A program made the translations under genes and the position numbers. Shown here in pieces: positions 34,022-43,765 of a stretch of 64,000 nucleotides of DNA (position 1 is its first letter; every line of letters begins with the position of its first letter). Source of the stretch: Apoderus coryli (lineage: Eukaryota > Arthropoda > Insecta > Coleoptera > Attelabidae); assembly GCA_911728435.2 (NCBI GenBank), contig OU452207.1, positions 14,471,682-14,535,681 of the forward strand. The letters are read 5' to 3'. Under the pieces are notes generated by a model. That model did no database searches. It worked only from the letters and a program-made list of their open reading frames with translations, and was not told the DNA's origin.

Positions 34022-34832
34022 TATAGTTTATTTTTTTAATTATGCCCCATTCACTACTCTACGAAATCCAATACAAATAAAATACAAAATTATTTGTATT
34101 GAATAAATATTAATATTACTACCTAATTACTACTTACCGCTACCGCAACAAGTTGTGCAGCACAACCACTAAACTTTACTTGTACTAGTCAAAATATTAT
34201 TACTATTATTATTAAATAATTAAATACATACACTTTTTAATCAATGGCACTAGTATTTAAACAACAAACGAACAAATAGTTCAAACGTAATGTAACAAAA
34301 CAAAAACAGTAAACAAAAATACCTAACGTACAAATCGAAATTCGTGCAAATAGTATACCTACCTATCTACAATAGATAGAAGGCGGCCGGGGTAGGTGCC
34401 TAAGCTCAACGTAAACGTGTTCCTACGCAATAGCACACATATTATTTCAATAGGTATTATATAAAAGTTCTCAATCACCACCAGTTTTTTCTGTATATTC
34501 ATTTAAATATATTCAAGAAAAATTACACCAATTTTGAGCAAAATACATGTATTTTAGGCCGTATTTGGTAGTGCATACTATTACCCGGTGGCGCAAAACT
34601 TTTGATATGTACATAGGTATATGTGTATACAGTGTATACGAGTATAACAGTTGCCTGTAAAATATATAATAATACCTACAGATAATTATTGAATTAAAGG
34701 GGATGTTTTAAAGGTTTAAGGTAGAAAATGAAATAAATTAAATTAATATAAGGACCAATATTATTTTTTTTTTAATTATGGAGTCAATAATAATAAATTG
34801 AGTATTTAATTTAGGACGAAGTTTTAACATAA
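34022..34832. other. AT-rich spacer between two 176-bp direct repeats
   Basis: About 810 bp with no coding or TIR structure seen. It is bracketed by the repeat copies at 33846-34021 and 34833-35008. Confidence 0.4.
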
Positions 34833-35008
34833 CAACGGTTATGTAATATCGGATTGATCTTTGGAATTGCATTTGTTTGGTTTCCGCCTGATGGTTGTTG
34901 AATGGGAATGTGTTGCTGCCATTAGTGCATAAGGTTATAAAAGTGAAAAAACTATTGGTTTTTTGGTAAAATATGCAGATTGGGAGTAAACTAAAAATTT
35001 GTTCTTAA
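34833..35008 (+). repeat. Second copy of the 176-bp direct repeat, target of PB1
   Basis: Matches 33846-34021 over its whole length from CAACGGTTATGTAATATCGG to TTTGTTCTTAA. PB1 inserted in its final TTAA; the upstream copy continues directly into TATAGTTT, as does the sequence after PB1. Confidence 0.9.
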
Positions 35009-35067
35009 CACGTTAACTGCCGTGCAGGTCCCATGGGACCAACACAGACGTTGCTGTACCCAGCCGC

Positions 35068-35087
35068 GTTGGTCCCATGGGACCAAC
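35068..35087. repeat. Perfect 20-bp palindrome in the PB1 end
   Basis: GTTGGTCCCATGGGACCAAC is self-complementary. A partial copy lies at 35027-35042 and related GGTCCCATGGGGCCAGCAC near 37575, before the hAT insertion. Possibly a transposase-binding repeat. Confidence 0.9.
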
Positions 35088-35331
35088 ACATTAACGATAG
35101 CTGACGGGCCGTTGGTTTGTATTTATATGAGTTTTACTACGGAAAGGGACCAACATGGCTCAGAAGATTTATGAAATAACGTTGGTTTGTTATTTTGTTT
35201 AAAATTGCGCTGTGTGGTCCCGGTTAGCTTATAATAAGGCAACAATATAGAGCGACAAATTGCTGGTTTTCTTTAAACCTTTAAAAGAACAACTAAACAA
35301 AAATAAACAATTGATCAGAATACAAAACTAT

Positions 35332-37224
35332 TTAATTGTGTAGTTCATTAAAACATGGTAGGCATAAACATGGTTGTTTCTCACAATTTTCGCAATAAGT
35401 GTCCACTTTCTTGGTTTTATTCATGGCGTATTTACGTCCTTCTTGTTCTGCGTTTTTCTTGTAACAATTCTTGCACATTTTTCTTCTGCAGTGCTTATTT
35501 CCCTTGTCCACTGCTTGAAGCAATATATGACTGACCTTAATTTTTTTCGCCTGTACCGATTCATCTTCCGTATCTTTTGCACTAACCAGATGCTTCACTT
35601 CTTTCTTGAAATCAGTTACTGATATGTTGTCGCCAGTCACAAGCTTATGTAAAATAAGTGAGTTTACCAAACTTGTCGTTAACAGAAGCTCAAAAGCCAC
35701 TTTTCGAAACCATTTTAAGCTTTTTCGAAGTGGATTGGAATAAGCTCCCATTTGGTCAGATATATCAACTGATCCTTTACCTTTATTGTAATCTAAAATG
35801 ACTGCAGGTTTCAGTTTTGTCCGACGATTACACGAAACCTCGACCATTTGACTTCCGTGTTTCGTAGAGAGCATAAAAATATTTCGCTGATCTTTCCAAT
35901 TCGTAATTGTAATGCCATCTTCGTTTTCCAAGGAAAAAATTTCTCCCTTTTTCAATTTTGCATTAACTACTTCTTTAGGAAGACCTTTTCGCGTTTTTCT
36001 AATAGTTCCAATCAAATGAGTATTCATATTCAGCATTTTGTAAGCTAGAGGCAAACTTGTGTACCAGTTATCTGTAACAAGAGTTCGTCCTTGATTGAGT
36101 AGATCGTCAACGAGATATAGGACAACTTTTTCAGGAGTGACATTGGAATCTTCTTTACCTGCGTATATTTTTAAGTTAAATGTGTACCCGAGCCCAGAAC
36201 ATACCTTGAATAACTTTACTCCGTATCTATGTCTTTTTGTTTTTATATACTGGCGAAATCCTAGCCTTCCCCTGAATGGTAATAGTGTCTCATCGACGCA
36301 AATATATTCTTCTGGAACGTACAATGATTTAAAATTTTCTGTGAGCATATTTACTAGAGGTGTTAATTTATATAATTTGTCTGTTTTGTCTGCCACTTCA
36401 TTGTCGGCAAAATGGATCATCCTCAACAAAAGTTCAAACCTATTTCTAGGCATAACACTTTTAGCAAAACTATTGTTGAAGACTTCATCGTTACTCCAAT
36501 AGTCTGCAATGTCTGGCATTTTAACTAAGCCCATCCATGCTACTAGACCCAAAAATTTTCTAATTTCACTATTTGTTGTGGGAATCCAATCATGTAGACG
36601 AGAGCCTGGTGTTGTATCTTGATCCAAAAGACATTGTGTGGCATAAAGATTTGTTTGTGTGCAGATAAGAGTAATTATTCTATCGTCAACAATAGCATCA
36701 AAGAAATCACCCGGTTTACCATTCGCCAGCATTGCCGCTACATCTGGGTTCACTCCTGATGGGACAGAAAATGGAGGTATATGCTTATAGTTACCAACAG
36801 TTGGACCCCATGTTTGCCCTAATGAGGACTCTACATTTAATTTTTCATTCGGTGTTGGATGTGTTTCTGATAATATTTCAGTGTCCAAAGATTGCGGCTC
36901 TATATTGGGTTGTGAATTTGTTTCCGGTAAATCTGTAGGTTCTAAAGGTTGCAACGTTACATACGATATTGTGGCAGAACTAGAAGGTAACCTTGGAATA
37001 TTTGGATCAGGTTTTTGCTGTTTGGTCAAAAAGGATCTTATTTTGTCGACGGTTTCTGACGATGAATTATCCATATCCGAGTCATACTCGAATGATGGAT
37101 CACCGCTATCCGAGCCCGGAAAAGGCTCTGAAAAAGAATCAGATTCGTCCGACATACGCCCGAAATTCTCGGCTAACAGCTCTAGTTCATTTTGTGTGAG
37201 GTATTTAGCTTTACGTTTGGACAT
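35332..37224 (-). CDS. piggyBac transposase (PGBD-like), intact
   Basis: 630 residues from ATG at 37224; an upstream in-frame ATG at 37284 exists, but the stretch between looks non-coding. An acidic N-terminus (SDESDSF, DSDMDNSSS) is followed by the DDE_Tnp_1_7 fold: YWSNDEVFNNSFAKSVMPRN, then VDETLLPFRGR (first Asp), VTDNWYTSLPLA (second Asp) and VDISDQMGAYSNPLRKSLKW (third Asp region). It ends with a Cys-rich C-terminus (CRRKMCKNCYKKNAE, CENCEKQPCLC) that binds the element ends. The enzyme cuts and pastes at TTAA. No stop or frame break was seen, so it may be functional. Confidence 0.92.
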   Translation of the reverse strand: MSKRKAKYLTQNELELLAENFGRMSDESDSFSEPFPGSDSGDPSFEYDSDMDNSSSETVDKIRSFLTKQQKPDPNIPRLPSSSATISYVTLQPLEPTDLPETNSQPNIEPQSLDTEILSETHPTPNEKLNVESSLGQTWGPTVGNYKHIPPFSVPSGVNPDVAAMLANGKPGDFFDAIVDDRIITLICTQTNLYATQCLLDQDTTPGSRLHDWIPTTNSEIRKFLGLVAWMGLVKMPDIADYWSNDEVFNNSFAKSVMPRNRFELLLRMIHFADNEVADKTDKLYKLTPLVNMLTENFKSLYVPEEYICVDETLLPFRGRLGFRQYIKTKRHRYGVKLFKVCSGLGYTFNLKIYAGKEDSNVTPEKVVLYLVDDLLNQGRTLVTDNWYTSLPLAYKMLNMNTHLIGTIRKTRKGLPKEVVNAKLKKGEIFSLENEDGITITNWKDQRNIFMLSTKHGSQMVEVSCNRRTKLKPAVILDYNKGKGSVDISDQMGAYSNPLRKSLKWFRKVAFELLLTTSLVNSLILHKLVTGDNISVTDFKKEVKHLVSAKDTEDESVQAKKIKVSHILLQAVDKGNKHCRRKMCKNCYKKNAEQEGRKYAMNKTKKVDTYCENCEKQPCLCLPCFNELHN

Positions 37225-37771
37225 CTGAAAAAAAGCAAAACAATACTTACTATTCATTTCATATTTGTTTTTTACGGTATGCATAAACCACTACGAGTGT
37301 TTGGCTTATTTTATAGGTATCCCTGTAAAATTTCTATATCGCCTGAACCCACCCTCTATAGTTTATACAAAAATGTATATATAAGTCTAAACTAATTTAT
37401 ACTTACAGCTATTCAGTTGTATAAACCGGCAAATGAGTCAGCGAAAGAATAACAAAAATACACAACACTTATTACTCTTCGTCAATGTTTACGATGAAAT
37501 GAAATCAAGGTTATTGTTGCGTGCTTTTCTGGGACCAACGGCGCAGAAGCATACAAAAGTACCTCAGTGGGCCGCGTTGGTCCCATGGGGCCAGCACATA
37601 TTTTTCAGTTTTTTTGCCAAATCTGTTAGTATAAATTAATATGATATAAATCACTCTTGCCCAACCTTTTCAACAGTCGGGCGAATTGGATGATTCAAAA
37701 ATCCCAGGCGGGCCACTGATCACTGACAGTTCGTATTTTCGTTATTTCTTAATTAAAACATCGAGCTTAAC

Positions 37772-39721
37772 TTAAATTAAGGTACGGTGGAATAAAACAA
37801 CATTCTCAAATAGTTGTTTAGTTTTATAAGCTTCATTAAAATCACAACATAAATAGCATCTTATGCCAAATACAAAAAAAAAATGTTTTAATAACTTTCC
37901 TATATTAGGCGTCACATCAGATGTTGACAGTAACAACAAATCAGAAATATGTTGCTCAGTTAGGGATGTGCGGTATTTATTTTTTATATAATTAAGATTT
38001 GAAAAAATCTTTTCACAAACATATGTTGAACCGAAACTACTTAAAAATTGAAAGGCCAGGTCAGTTATTGTAGGAAAATCTTCTTTTGGTACCAATTTCC
38101 AGAAATCTACAAACTCTTGTGAAGTAGTTTCTGACTTTGAAGATATTTTTTCTGAAAATATGGTTTTTAGTGCAGAATGATTTTGCAAGTCAGTGAGTTC
38201 CATTTGAATATTAGCAGGATAACTCATTATTTCTGTCAAACTGATTGTAAAAGGATTCACAAAAATTTGTAAATTTGTTTTTATACTTTCGAAGTCCTGG
38301 AATCTGCTCTCAAACGACTGTAATAAACATCTAATTTTAGATTCGTATTTAGTACAATGGATAGTGGTGATATTGAGCTTCTCTTTTAAATCTTTGAGTG
38401 TAGGAAAATGGTCAATACTTTCATTAGCTAAATTCATTAAAAACAGATTTAATTTAGCTTTGAATCCGTTTATCAAAGTAAACATAGTCGGAAGTGAACA
38501 ATTTTTGCCTTGTAATTTGAGATTTAAAATATTGAGGTAACTAGTAATGTCCACAAGAAATGCAAGATCACTCAACCAGGATTCTTTTTTCAGTAAATCA
38601 GTTTCTACAGGTAACGCTCCCTTTTCCTCTAAAAATTCCGATACCTGCTCTCTCAAGTTGAAAAAATGTTTTAACATGTTTCCCCTTGAAAGCCATCGCA
38701 CAGCGCAGTACAGTTGTAACTCTCCATATTCGCTGATATCCTCTTCAAATAAAACTCTGAATTGACGTCTGTGAAGAGCTTTTGCACGAATGTAATTTAT
38801 GCAACGTACTACCGGGTCCATAATATCATCCAACTTCATGTCCTTTGCACACAACGCTTCCTGGTGGATGATGCAATGATACGAAAATATTTTTCGACCC
38901 ACGTAATTTTGTAACAAAGCAACACAACCATTGTTTTTTCCGGTCATTGCAGGTGCCCCATCAGTGCAAATAGACTTCATTTTGTCCCATGGTAAAGCCT
39001 TTTTTTCAACGCATTCCTTAATTTTCGCAAAAATGTCTTTCCCTTGGGTTGTAGTTTCTAGCTGACACAATTCTAGTAAATCTTGAAATACATTCCAATT
39101 TTCATCAATGCAACGAACAAAAACAGCCAACTGAGCTCTATTCGTTAAATCGCAAGTTTCGTCCAACGCCAATGAAAAGTATTTGCACTTTGTTACGATC
39201 TCTTGAATCTGATTGCTAATGTCAACTGACATCTCCTCCACCCGTCTTGTCACAGTATTTCGTGAGAGTGAAAGACTGTTGGCTTTAGCTATGACGTTTT
39301 GATCATTACAATTTTGTGCAAAGATTGTCAAAGCCTCTTTAACGATTTCTCCATCAGAATAAGGCTTCTTCTTTTTCGCTAAAAGCAAAGAAATCTCGTA
39401 AGACGTTTTAATCATAGATTCAAGCTCGTCATGCCTTTTTGCAAAAATATTCTGTTGGTTGAATAGTTCTCGTTTCTTTTTCTTTAAAAATTCTTCTCGG
39501 ATGACACTACCAACAGGATACTCTCTTTCGAAATTGCTATGATTGTGCTTATAATGCCTTTCTAAATTATATTTTTTTGCAACCGCTACTGTAGTCAAGC
39601 AAATTAAACATATGGGTTTCTGGGCCTTGCTTTCTGTAAAACAATATTTCTTTTCCCATTCATCATGAAAAACACGGTAAGAGTCAGTCGATTTCGACGT
39701 GCTTGGTTTGCTGTGAGCCAT
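37772..39721 (-). CDS. hAT transposase (ZBED5/GTF2IRD2-like), intact
   Basis: 649 residues from ATG at 39721; the in-frame extension upstream to 39802 looks non-coding and an AG acceptor-like site precedes the ATG. An N-terminal zinc-finger region (CLICLTTVAVAKKYNLERHY with KHNH) is followed by the RNase-H-like core with SLALDETCDLTNRAQL and CTDGAPAMTGKNNG (catalytic Asp residues). A helical insertion follows (CAVRWLSRGNMLKHFF) and then the C-terminal dimerisation block (TYVCEKIFSNLNYIKNKYRT, LSDLLLLS-like). This order is that of hAT enzymes related to ZBED5 and FAM200. No break was seen. Confidence 0.9.
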   Translation of the reverse strand: MAHSKPSTSKSTDSYRVFHDEWEKKYCFTESKAQKPICLICLTTVAVAKKYNLERHYKHNHSNFEREYPVGSVIREEFLKKKKRELFNQQNIFAKRHDELESMIKTSYEISLLLAKKKKPYSDGEIVKEALTIFAQNCNDQNVIAKANSLSLSRNTVTRRVEEMSVDISNQIQEIVTKCKYFSLALDETCDLTNRAQLAVFVRCIDENWNVFQDLLELCQLETTTQGKDIFAKIKECVEKKALPWDKMKSICTDGAPAMTGKNNGCVALLQNYVGRKIFSYHCIIHQEALCAKDMKLDDIMDPVVRCINYIRAKALHRRQFRVLFEEDISEYGELQLYCAVRWLSRGNMLKHFFNLREQVSEFLEEKGALPVETDLLKKESWLSDLAFLVDITSYLNILNLKLQGKNCSLPTMFTLINGFKAKLNLFLMNLANESIDHFPTLKDLKEKLNITTIHCTKYESKIRCLLQSFESRFQDFESIKTNLQIFVNPFTISLTEIMSYPANIQMELTDLQNHSALKTIFSEKISSKSETTSQEFVDFWKLVPKEDFPTITDLAFQFLSSFGSTYVCEKIFSNLNYIKNKYRTSLTEQHISDLLLLSTSDVTPNIGKLLKHFFFVFGIRCYLCCDFNEAYKTKQLFENVVLFHRTLI

Positions 39722-40029
39722 ACTGAAATAAACAGCAATTTTTAATTTACTTCCACAAAAATGAATACTAGGTAGGTGTTGATTGCGATTGTAAAAAAAC
39801 ATGCGTGAAAAAAATATTGTGGGTAATTTTAACAGTTAAAATGTAATCAAGTTGTATGAATACGATACCTTTCAACTCCAAAGGAAACACTCCAAAAAGA
39901 AATCAATGTTTTATGCCGTACGAACTTTAAAATCTCAAATTAAAACACTTAAAAGAAAGATAATATAACCTACAAGTGTAAATAAATAGCGCGCGAACGA
40001 GAACTCGCTTAGAGATTGCATCCAGTACT

Positions 40030-40085
40030 GATTCTCAAACGAAACAAAAGAAGAACATTGTCTTCTTTTGTTTCGTTTGAGAATC
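40030..40085. repeat. Perfect 24-bp hairpin, 8-nt loop
   Basis: The arm at 40030-40053 (starts GATTCTCAAACGAAAC) is exactly inverted at 40062-40085, with loop AACATTGT. It lies in the 5' non-coding part of the nested hAT. Confidence 0.95.
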
Positions 40086-40383
40086 AATCTAGCCGAGCGG
40101 GACAGCCAATCGCGTGATGTGTGGCGTGACTCACACATACGCACATTTTACTCGTTGTTTCTACGGTGATTGCGCTCAACACTTTAGGCAGGCAATTTTA
40201 AAACTTACTCACGCGGGCGGCGGGCCATTCAAAATTCCTTCGCGGGCCACGTTGTGGCCCGCGGGCCTAGGGTTGGGCAGCCTTGATATAAATCATAGCG
40301 TTTTTATGCAAAAAACACAAGATAAAACAATGTTGGCCGGTAGGGACATTTTAAAAAAATATGCATGGCAGTTAACGTGTTAA

Positions 40384-40411
40384 TATAGTTTTCTAAAATT
40401 TTGAATATTAA
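40384..40411. other. Short spacer between the two piggyBac elements
   Basis: Only 24 bp plus the TTAA at 40408-40411 separate PB1 from PB2. Confidence 0.8.
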
Positions 40412-41678
40412 CACGTTGGCGGACATTAACGTTATATCACGTCATTGACTATTTTTCTACTAGCACACTCAAAATTACTAGGGTGGGCCCAGATTGTCAC
40501 AGTGATAAAACATGTATTTTTATTCATAAAACAATGCAACTTACAGCTTTAGAATCATAAGTTTTTAAATAATTAGGAATATGAAAAAACAACATCGCGT
40601 TATATGACGTCCTGTCCCGCTAAAATCATAGTTTACCGCATTATGACAATCACGTCATATGCCGCATGTAAAAAAAAGTAGAAAAACAATTTTTTCTGAT
40701 ACAAAAACTTATATTTACTAAAATTATAATTAACAAAAGAGTTTACTACACTTCTCCAAAACTCGTAAGTTATATTAAAGTGCGTTACAACAAGATAAAA
40801 ACGATGATTTTACATATGCCATTCTTGGAAACACTTTCCTACACAAAGGGGTGGTTTCCCTAGGCAATCCCGACACTGCCAAGCTGTTTCTTTCCTTTTT
40901 TTGTCGATAGAACACTGTTTACATCGTTTGTAGTATTTGCCCTTTTTGTTAGAGTGTTCCGGTGTAGGTATGGCTTCAAGGATATGTATTCTTTCTAGAA
41001 CTTCTGGATGGCGCAGAATTTGTCTTCATTGACGTATTAATAAATTCTCTACCATCTTTTTGATCAGCGCAAATCTGTAGTAATGATTTTATTATGTCAT
41101 TTCTAAATTCTTTATAAGACTTTTTTTCCTGGTGGCAACTATTGTATAAATAATATGAGTTCCACAAAGCTATATCTAGTAGGTGAAATATAAATTTTTT
41201 GTGCCACCTAATAGTCTTTCTAGGGCACGAATAATAACTAATCATTTGATCAGCCCTGTCAATACCTGACATATTTTCATTGTAATGACTGATCTCTATA
41301 GGTTTAACTTTTTTCTGACCAAACCTGTTAGTGGTTTCAATCAATTTCGGTTGATAGCCTGTTGTAATAGCGAGGACGTCACATTTGTCACGCCATTTTG
41401 AGACGTACCTATACATTGCCATTTCGTTTCCATATGTGTTGTCCAGGTTTTAATTTAGTTAGAGTGATCTCTTTGGGATTTCCTTTTCTATTGGATCGTA
41501 AGGTTCCTGTACTATGTGTTTTTCGCTTCAACAACATTTTGGATAGTTCGACACTATTGTAAAAATTATCCATATAAATATGGTGACCCTTATCTAGGAA
41601 TGGTTCCAAAAGTCTAAGTACTAGCGAGTTTAACTTTGAACCTCCTCTGGCGTCGTCTCTATTTGATTTGCCTTTATA

Positions 41679-43765
41679 CAGGGTGGTCCAACGAAAAGTT
41701 TGCACCTAGCTTTTCTCTTTTTTTTGTAGTCGAATGCGAAAATGCTCGGACACGTCGATTTTGCTTTTGAGGGGGACACATTTTAAACATATTTTTCGAT
41801 CTGCGCCTTTAACCCCCTAGCGGGGGTGAGTAACAACCCTAAAATTTTAAATGGAAAGAGGGGTCTAATGACATATCATTTGAAAGGACACAAAATTGTC
41901 TTTCTAATGATACCCTATTTGTCGAATTTTACTAAAACAGTTAATACGAAAACGACTTTAAAGACATTAAGCCGATAATTTTGGTATTAATGAGAAATAC
42001 AAATAAGTTTTAATTATTGCGAGTGAAAACACCTGCAATCGTTAGTACATTCCAATGTTTGTTAGTTTTAACATTGCTTTGTAAAAAAAGTAAACAAGCT
42101 GTTAAATTGATTTATTAAAACGTTACATTAACAAATGTTGAAAATGTGACCCATTTGATTCCATACAATAATACAGATTTTGTTCAAATCTATTTCTAAC
42201 ATTTTGTAGCATATCAGGTGTTATGTTTCTGCACTCTTCTGTAATGCGTTGGCGAAGATCTTCTATGGACTCGGGCTTCGTGGCAAAACATTTATTTTTT
42301 AAGTGCCCCCAAAGAAAAAAGTCTAAAGGCGATAAATCCGGTGACCTGGCAGGCCATTCAATTGGGCCCCTCCTTCCAATCCACCGTCCAGGGAACCGGT
42401 CATCTAAGAACTGTCTTACAGGAGCCACATAGTGCGGAGGTGCTCCATCTTGCTGGAAATAAAGCCGATCAGCAGTATGATTTTGGTCATCTTCTATTAT
42501 TTGTGTTATTAAAGGATCAATTGTGTCTTCAAGCATGTTTAGGTACACTTCACCAGTTAAATTTCCAGGAATAAAAAGTGGTCCTATAATATGATTTCCT
42601 AATATGCCACACCAGACGTTTATTTTTTGAGGATACTGGGTATGAACCTCACGGAATAAATGTGGGTTACTGTCATCCCAGTAACGGCAATTGTGCCTAT
42701 TTACAGCTCCATTCAAATAAAATGTGCATTCGTCGGAAAAACAAATGTTAAATAATAATTGCGGATCTTCAATTAAACGCTGGCTCATTGCTTCACAAAA
42801 TTGCAGCCTTCTATCAGGATCATCCTCATTTAGTTCCTGTACTAATTTGATTTTGTACGGATGAAATTTGTACGCTTTTAAAATTCGTATTATGGACGAA
42901 CGGGAGACACCTGAGGCTTCAGCTAGTTGACGGGTACTTTGACTATGATCCATTTCAACATGCCCTAAAACAGCGACTTCCACAGCTTCATTTCTGATCG
43001 GTTTCTGCGGCTGGTGTTTTACATTACAGACAGATCCGGTATCTACAAACTTTTTAACTAACTTGCCAACGTACACATCATTCACATTTTTATCGGGATG
43101 TCTCTCATTAAATAAGCGAGCCGTAAGTCTAGCACTACTATTATTTTGAAAATAAAGTTTAACAATTTCAACTCGTTCTAGAATGGAATAAATCATTTTG
43201 TACGGTAAAAGTAAAATAACTTGAGAAGCAACCAAACTGAATCAATGAAAAGACTAAAATAAACGGTGTAAATTCTTTTCCTACACGTATCTGCAGTTTT
43301 TATTTCAACAAAAAACGCAAACGATTAGTGAGGAATTTAGTTCTGATAAATAAGATAGTGTTTTTGAAATCCCGTTTTTCTTCAAAGTAAATAATTTAGA
43401 AATGATTGTAGTTGTTTTCAGTCGTAATAATTAAAACTTATTTGTATTTCTCATTAATACCAAAATTATCGGCTTAATGTCTTTAAAGTCGTTTTCGTAT
43501 TAACTGTTTTAGTAAAATTCGACAAATAGGGTATCATTAGAAAGACAATTTTGTGTCCTTTCAAATGATATGTCATTAGACCCCTCTTTCCATTTAAAAT
43601 TTTAGGGTTGTTACTCACCCCCGCTAGGGGGTTAAAGGCGCAGATCGAAAAATATGTTTAAAATGTGTCCCCCTCAAAAGCAAAATCGACGTATCCGAGC
43701 ATTTTCGCATTCGACTACAAAAAAAAGAGAAAAGCTAGGTGCAAACTTTTCGTTGGACCACCCTG
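41679..43765 (-). mobile_element. DD41D mariner-type element with 340-bp TIRs
   Basis: The ends CAGGGTGGTCCAACGAAAAG and inverse are flanked by TA (41677-41678, 43766-43767). The inverted repeats continue almost perfectly inward for about 340 bp (41679-42019 and 43423-43765), unusually long for mariner. It carries one open transposase. It interrupts the PB2 transposase core between its first and second catalytic blocks. One substitution noted between arms is CGGACACG versus CGGATACG near the outer end. Confidence 0.93.
42123..43199 (-). CDS. DD41D Tc1/mariner-superfamily transposase
   Basis: The frame 42123-43235 gives 370 residues; the ATG at 43196-43199 region (MIYSILERVEIVKLYF) is the likelier start, giving about 358. 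The N-terminal helix-turn-helix pair has RLFNERHPDKNVND and STRQLAEASGVSRSSIIRIL. Catalytic residues are ICFSDECTFYLNG, YFQQDGAPPHY and RSPDLSPLDFFLWG; I count 41 residues between the second and third Asp (DD41D). The C-terminus reads LRQRITEECRNITPDML. It cuts and pastes at TA. No stop or frame break was seen. Confidence 0.9.
   Translation of the reverse strand, partial: KMIYSILERVEIVKLYFQNNSSARLTARLFNERHPDKNVNDVYVGKLVKKFVDTGSVCNVKHQPQKPIRNEAVEVAVLGHVEMDHSQSTRQLAEASGVSRSSIIRILKAYKFHPYKIKLVQELNEDDPDRRLQFCEAMSQRLIEDPQLLFNICFSDECTFYLNGAVNRHNCRYWDDSNPHLFREVHTQYPQKINVWCGILGNHIIGPLFIPGNLTGEVYLNMLEDTIDPLITQIIEDDQNHTADRLYFQQDGAPPHYVAPVRQFLDDRFPGRWIGRRGPIEWPARSPDLSPLDFFLWGHLKNKCFATKPESIEDLRQRITEECRNITPDMLQNVRNRFEQNLYYCMESNGSHFQHLLM

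Larger units (their letters stand above)
37652..40285 (-). mobile_element. hAT element nested in PB1, 8-bp TSD
   Basis: The ends CACTCTTGCCCAACC and inverse GGTTGGGCAGCCTTG are flanked by identical ATATAAAT copies at 37644-37651 and 40286-40293. The element (2,634 bp) carries one open transposase on the minus strand. Subterminal GCGGGCCAC motifs occur at 37707 and in several copies at 40209-40262. It sits in the 5' side of PB1, upstream of the PB1 transposase. Confidence 0.95.
35009..40379 (-). mobile_element. piggyBac element PB1 with nested hAT
   Basis: The ends CACGTTAACTGCC and inverse GGCAGTTAACGTG are flanked by TTAA at 35005-35008 and 40380-40383, the strict target duplication of piggyBac. 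It carries an open transposase on the minus strand (35332-37224) and a nested hAT (37652-40285). Subterminal regions hold palindromic GGTCCCATGGGACCAAC motifs (35028, 35068, 37573). Without the hAT it is about 2.73 kb, typical for the family. Confidence 0.95.

Noticed and set aside
37224..37284. Extra exon or 26-nt intron at the PB1 transposase start
   Set aside because: Donor- and acceptor-like bases exist, but 26 nt is too short for a normal intron; the downstream ATG is simpler.
40114..40383. Plus-strand frame across the hAT and PB1 ends
   Set aside because: It runs through terminal repeats of two elements and is antisense to both genes.
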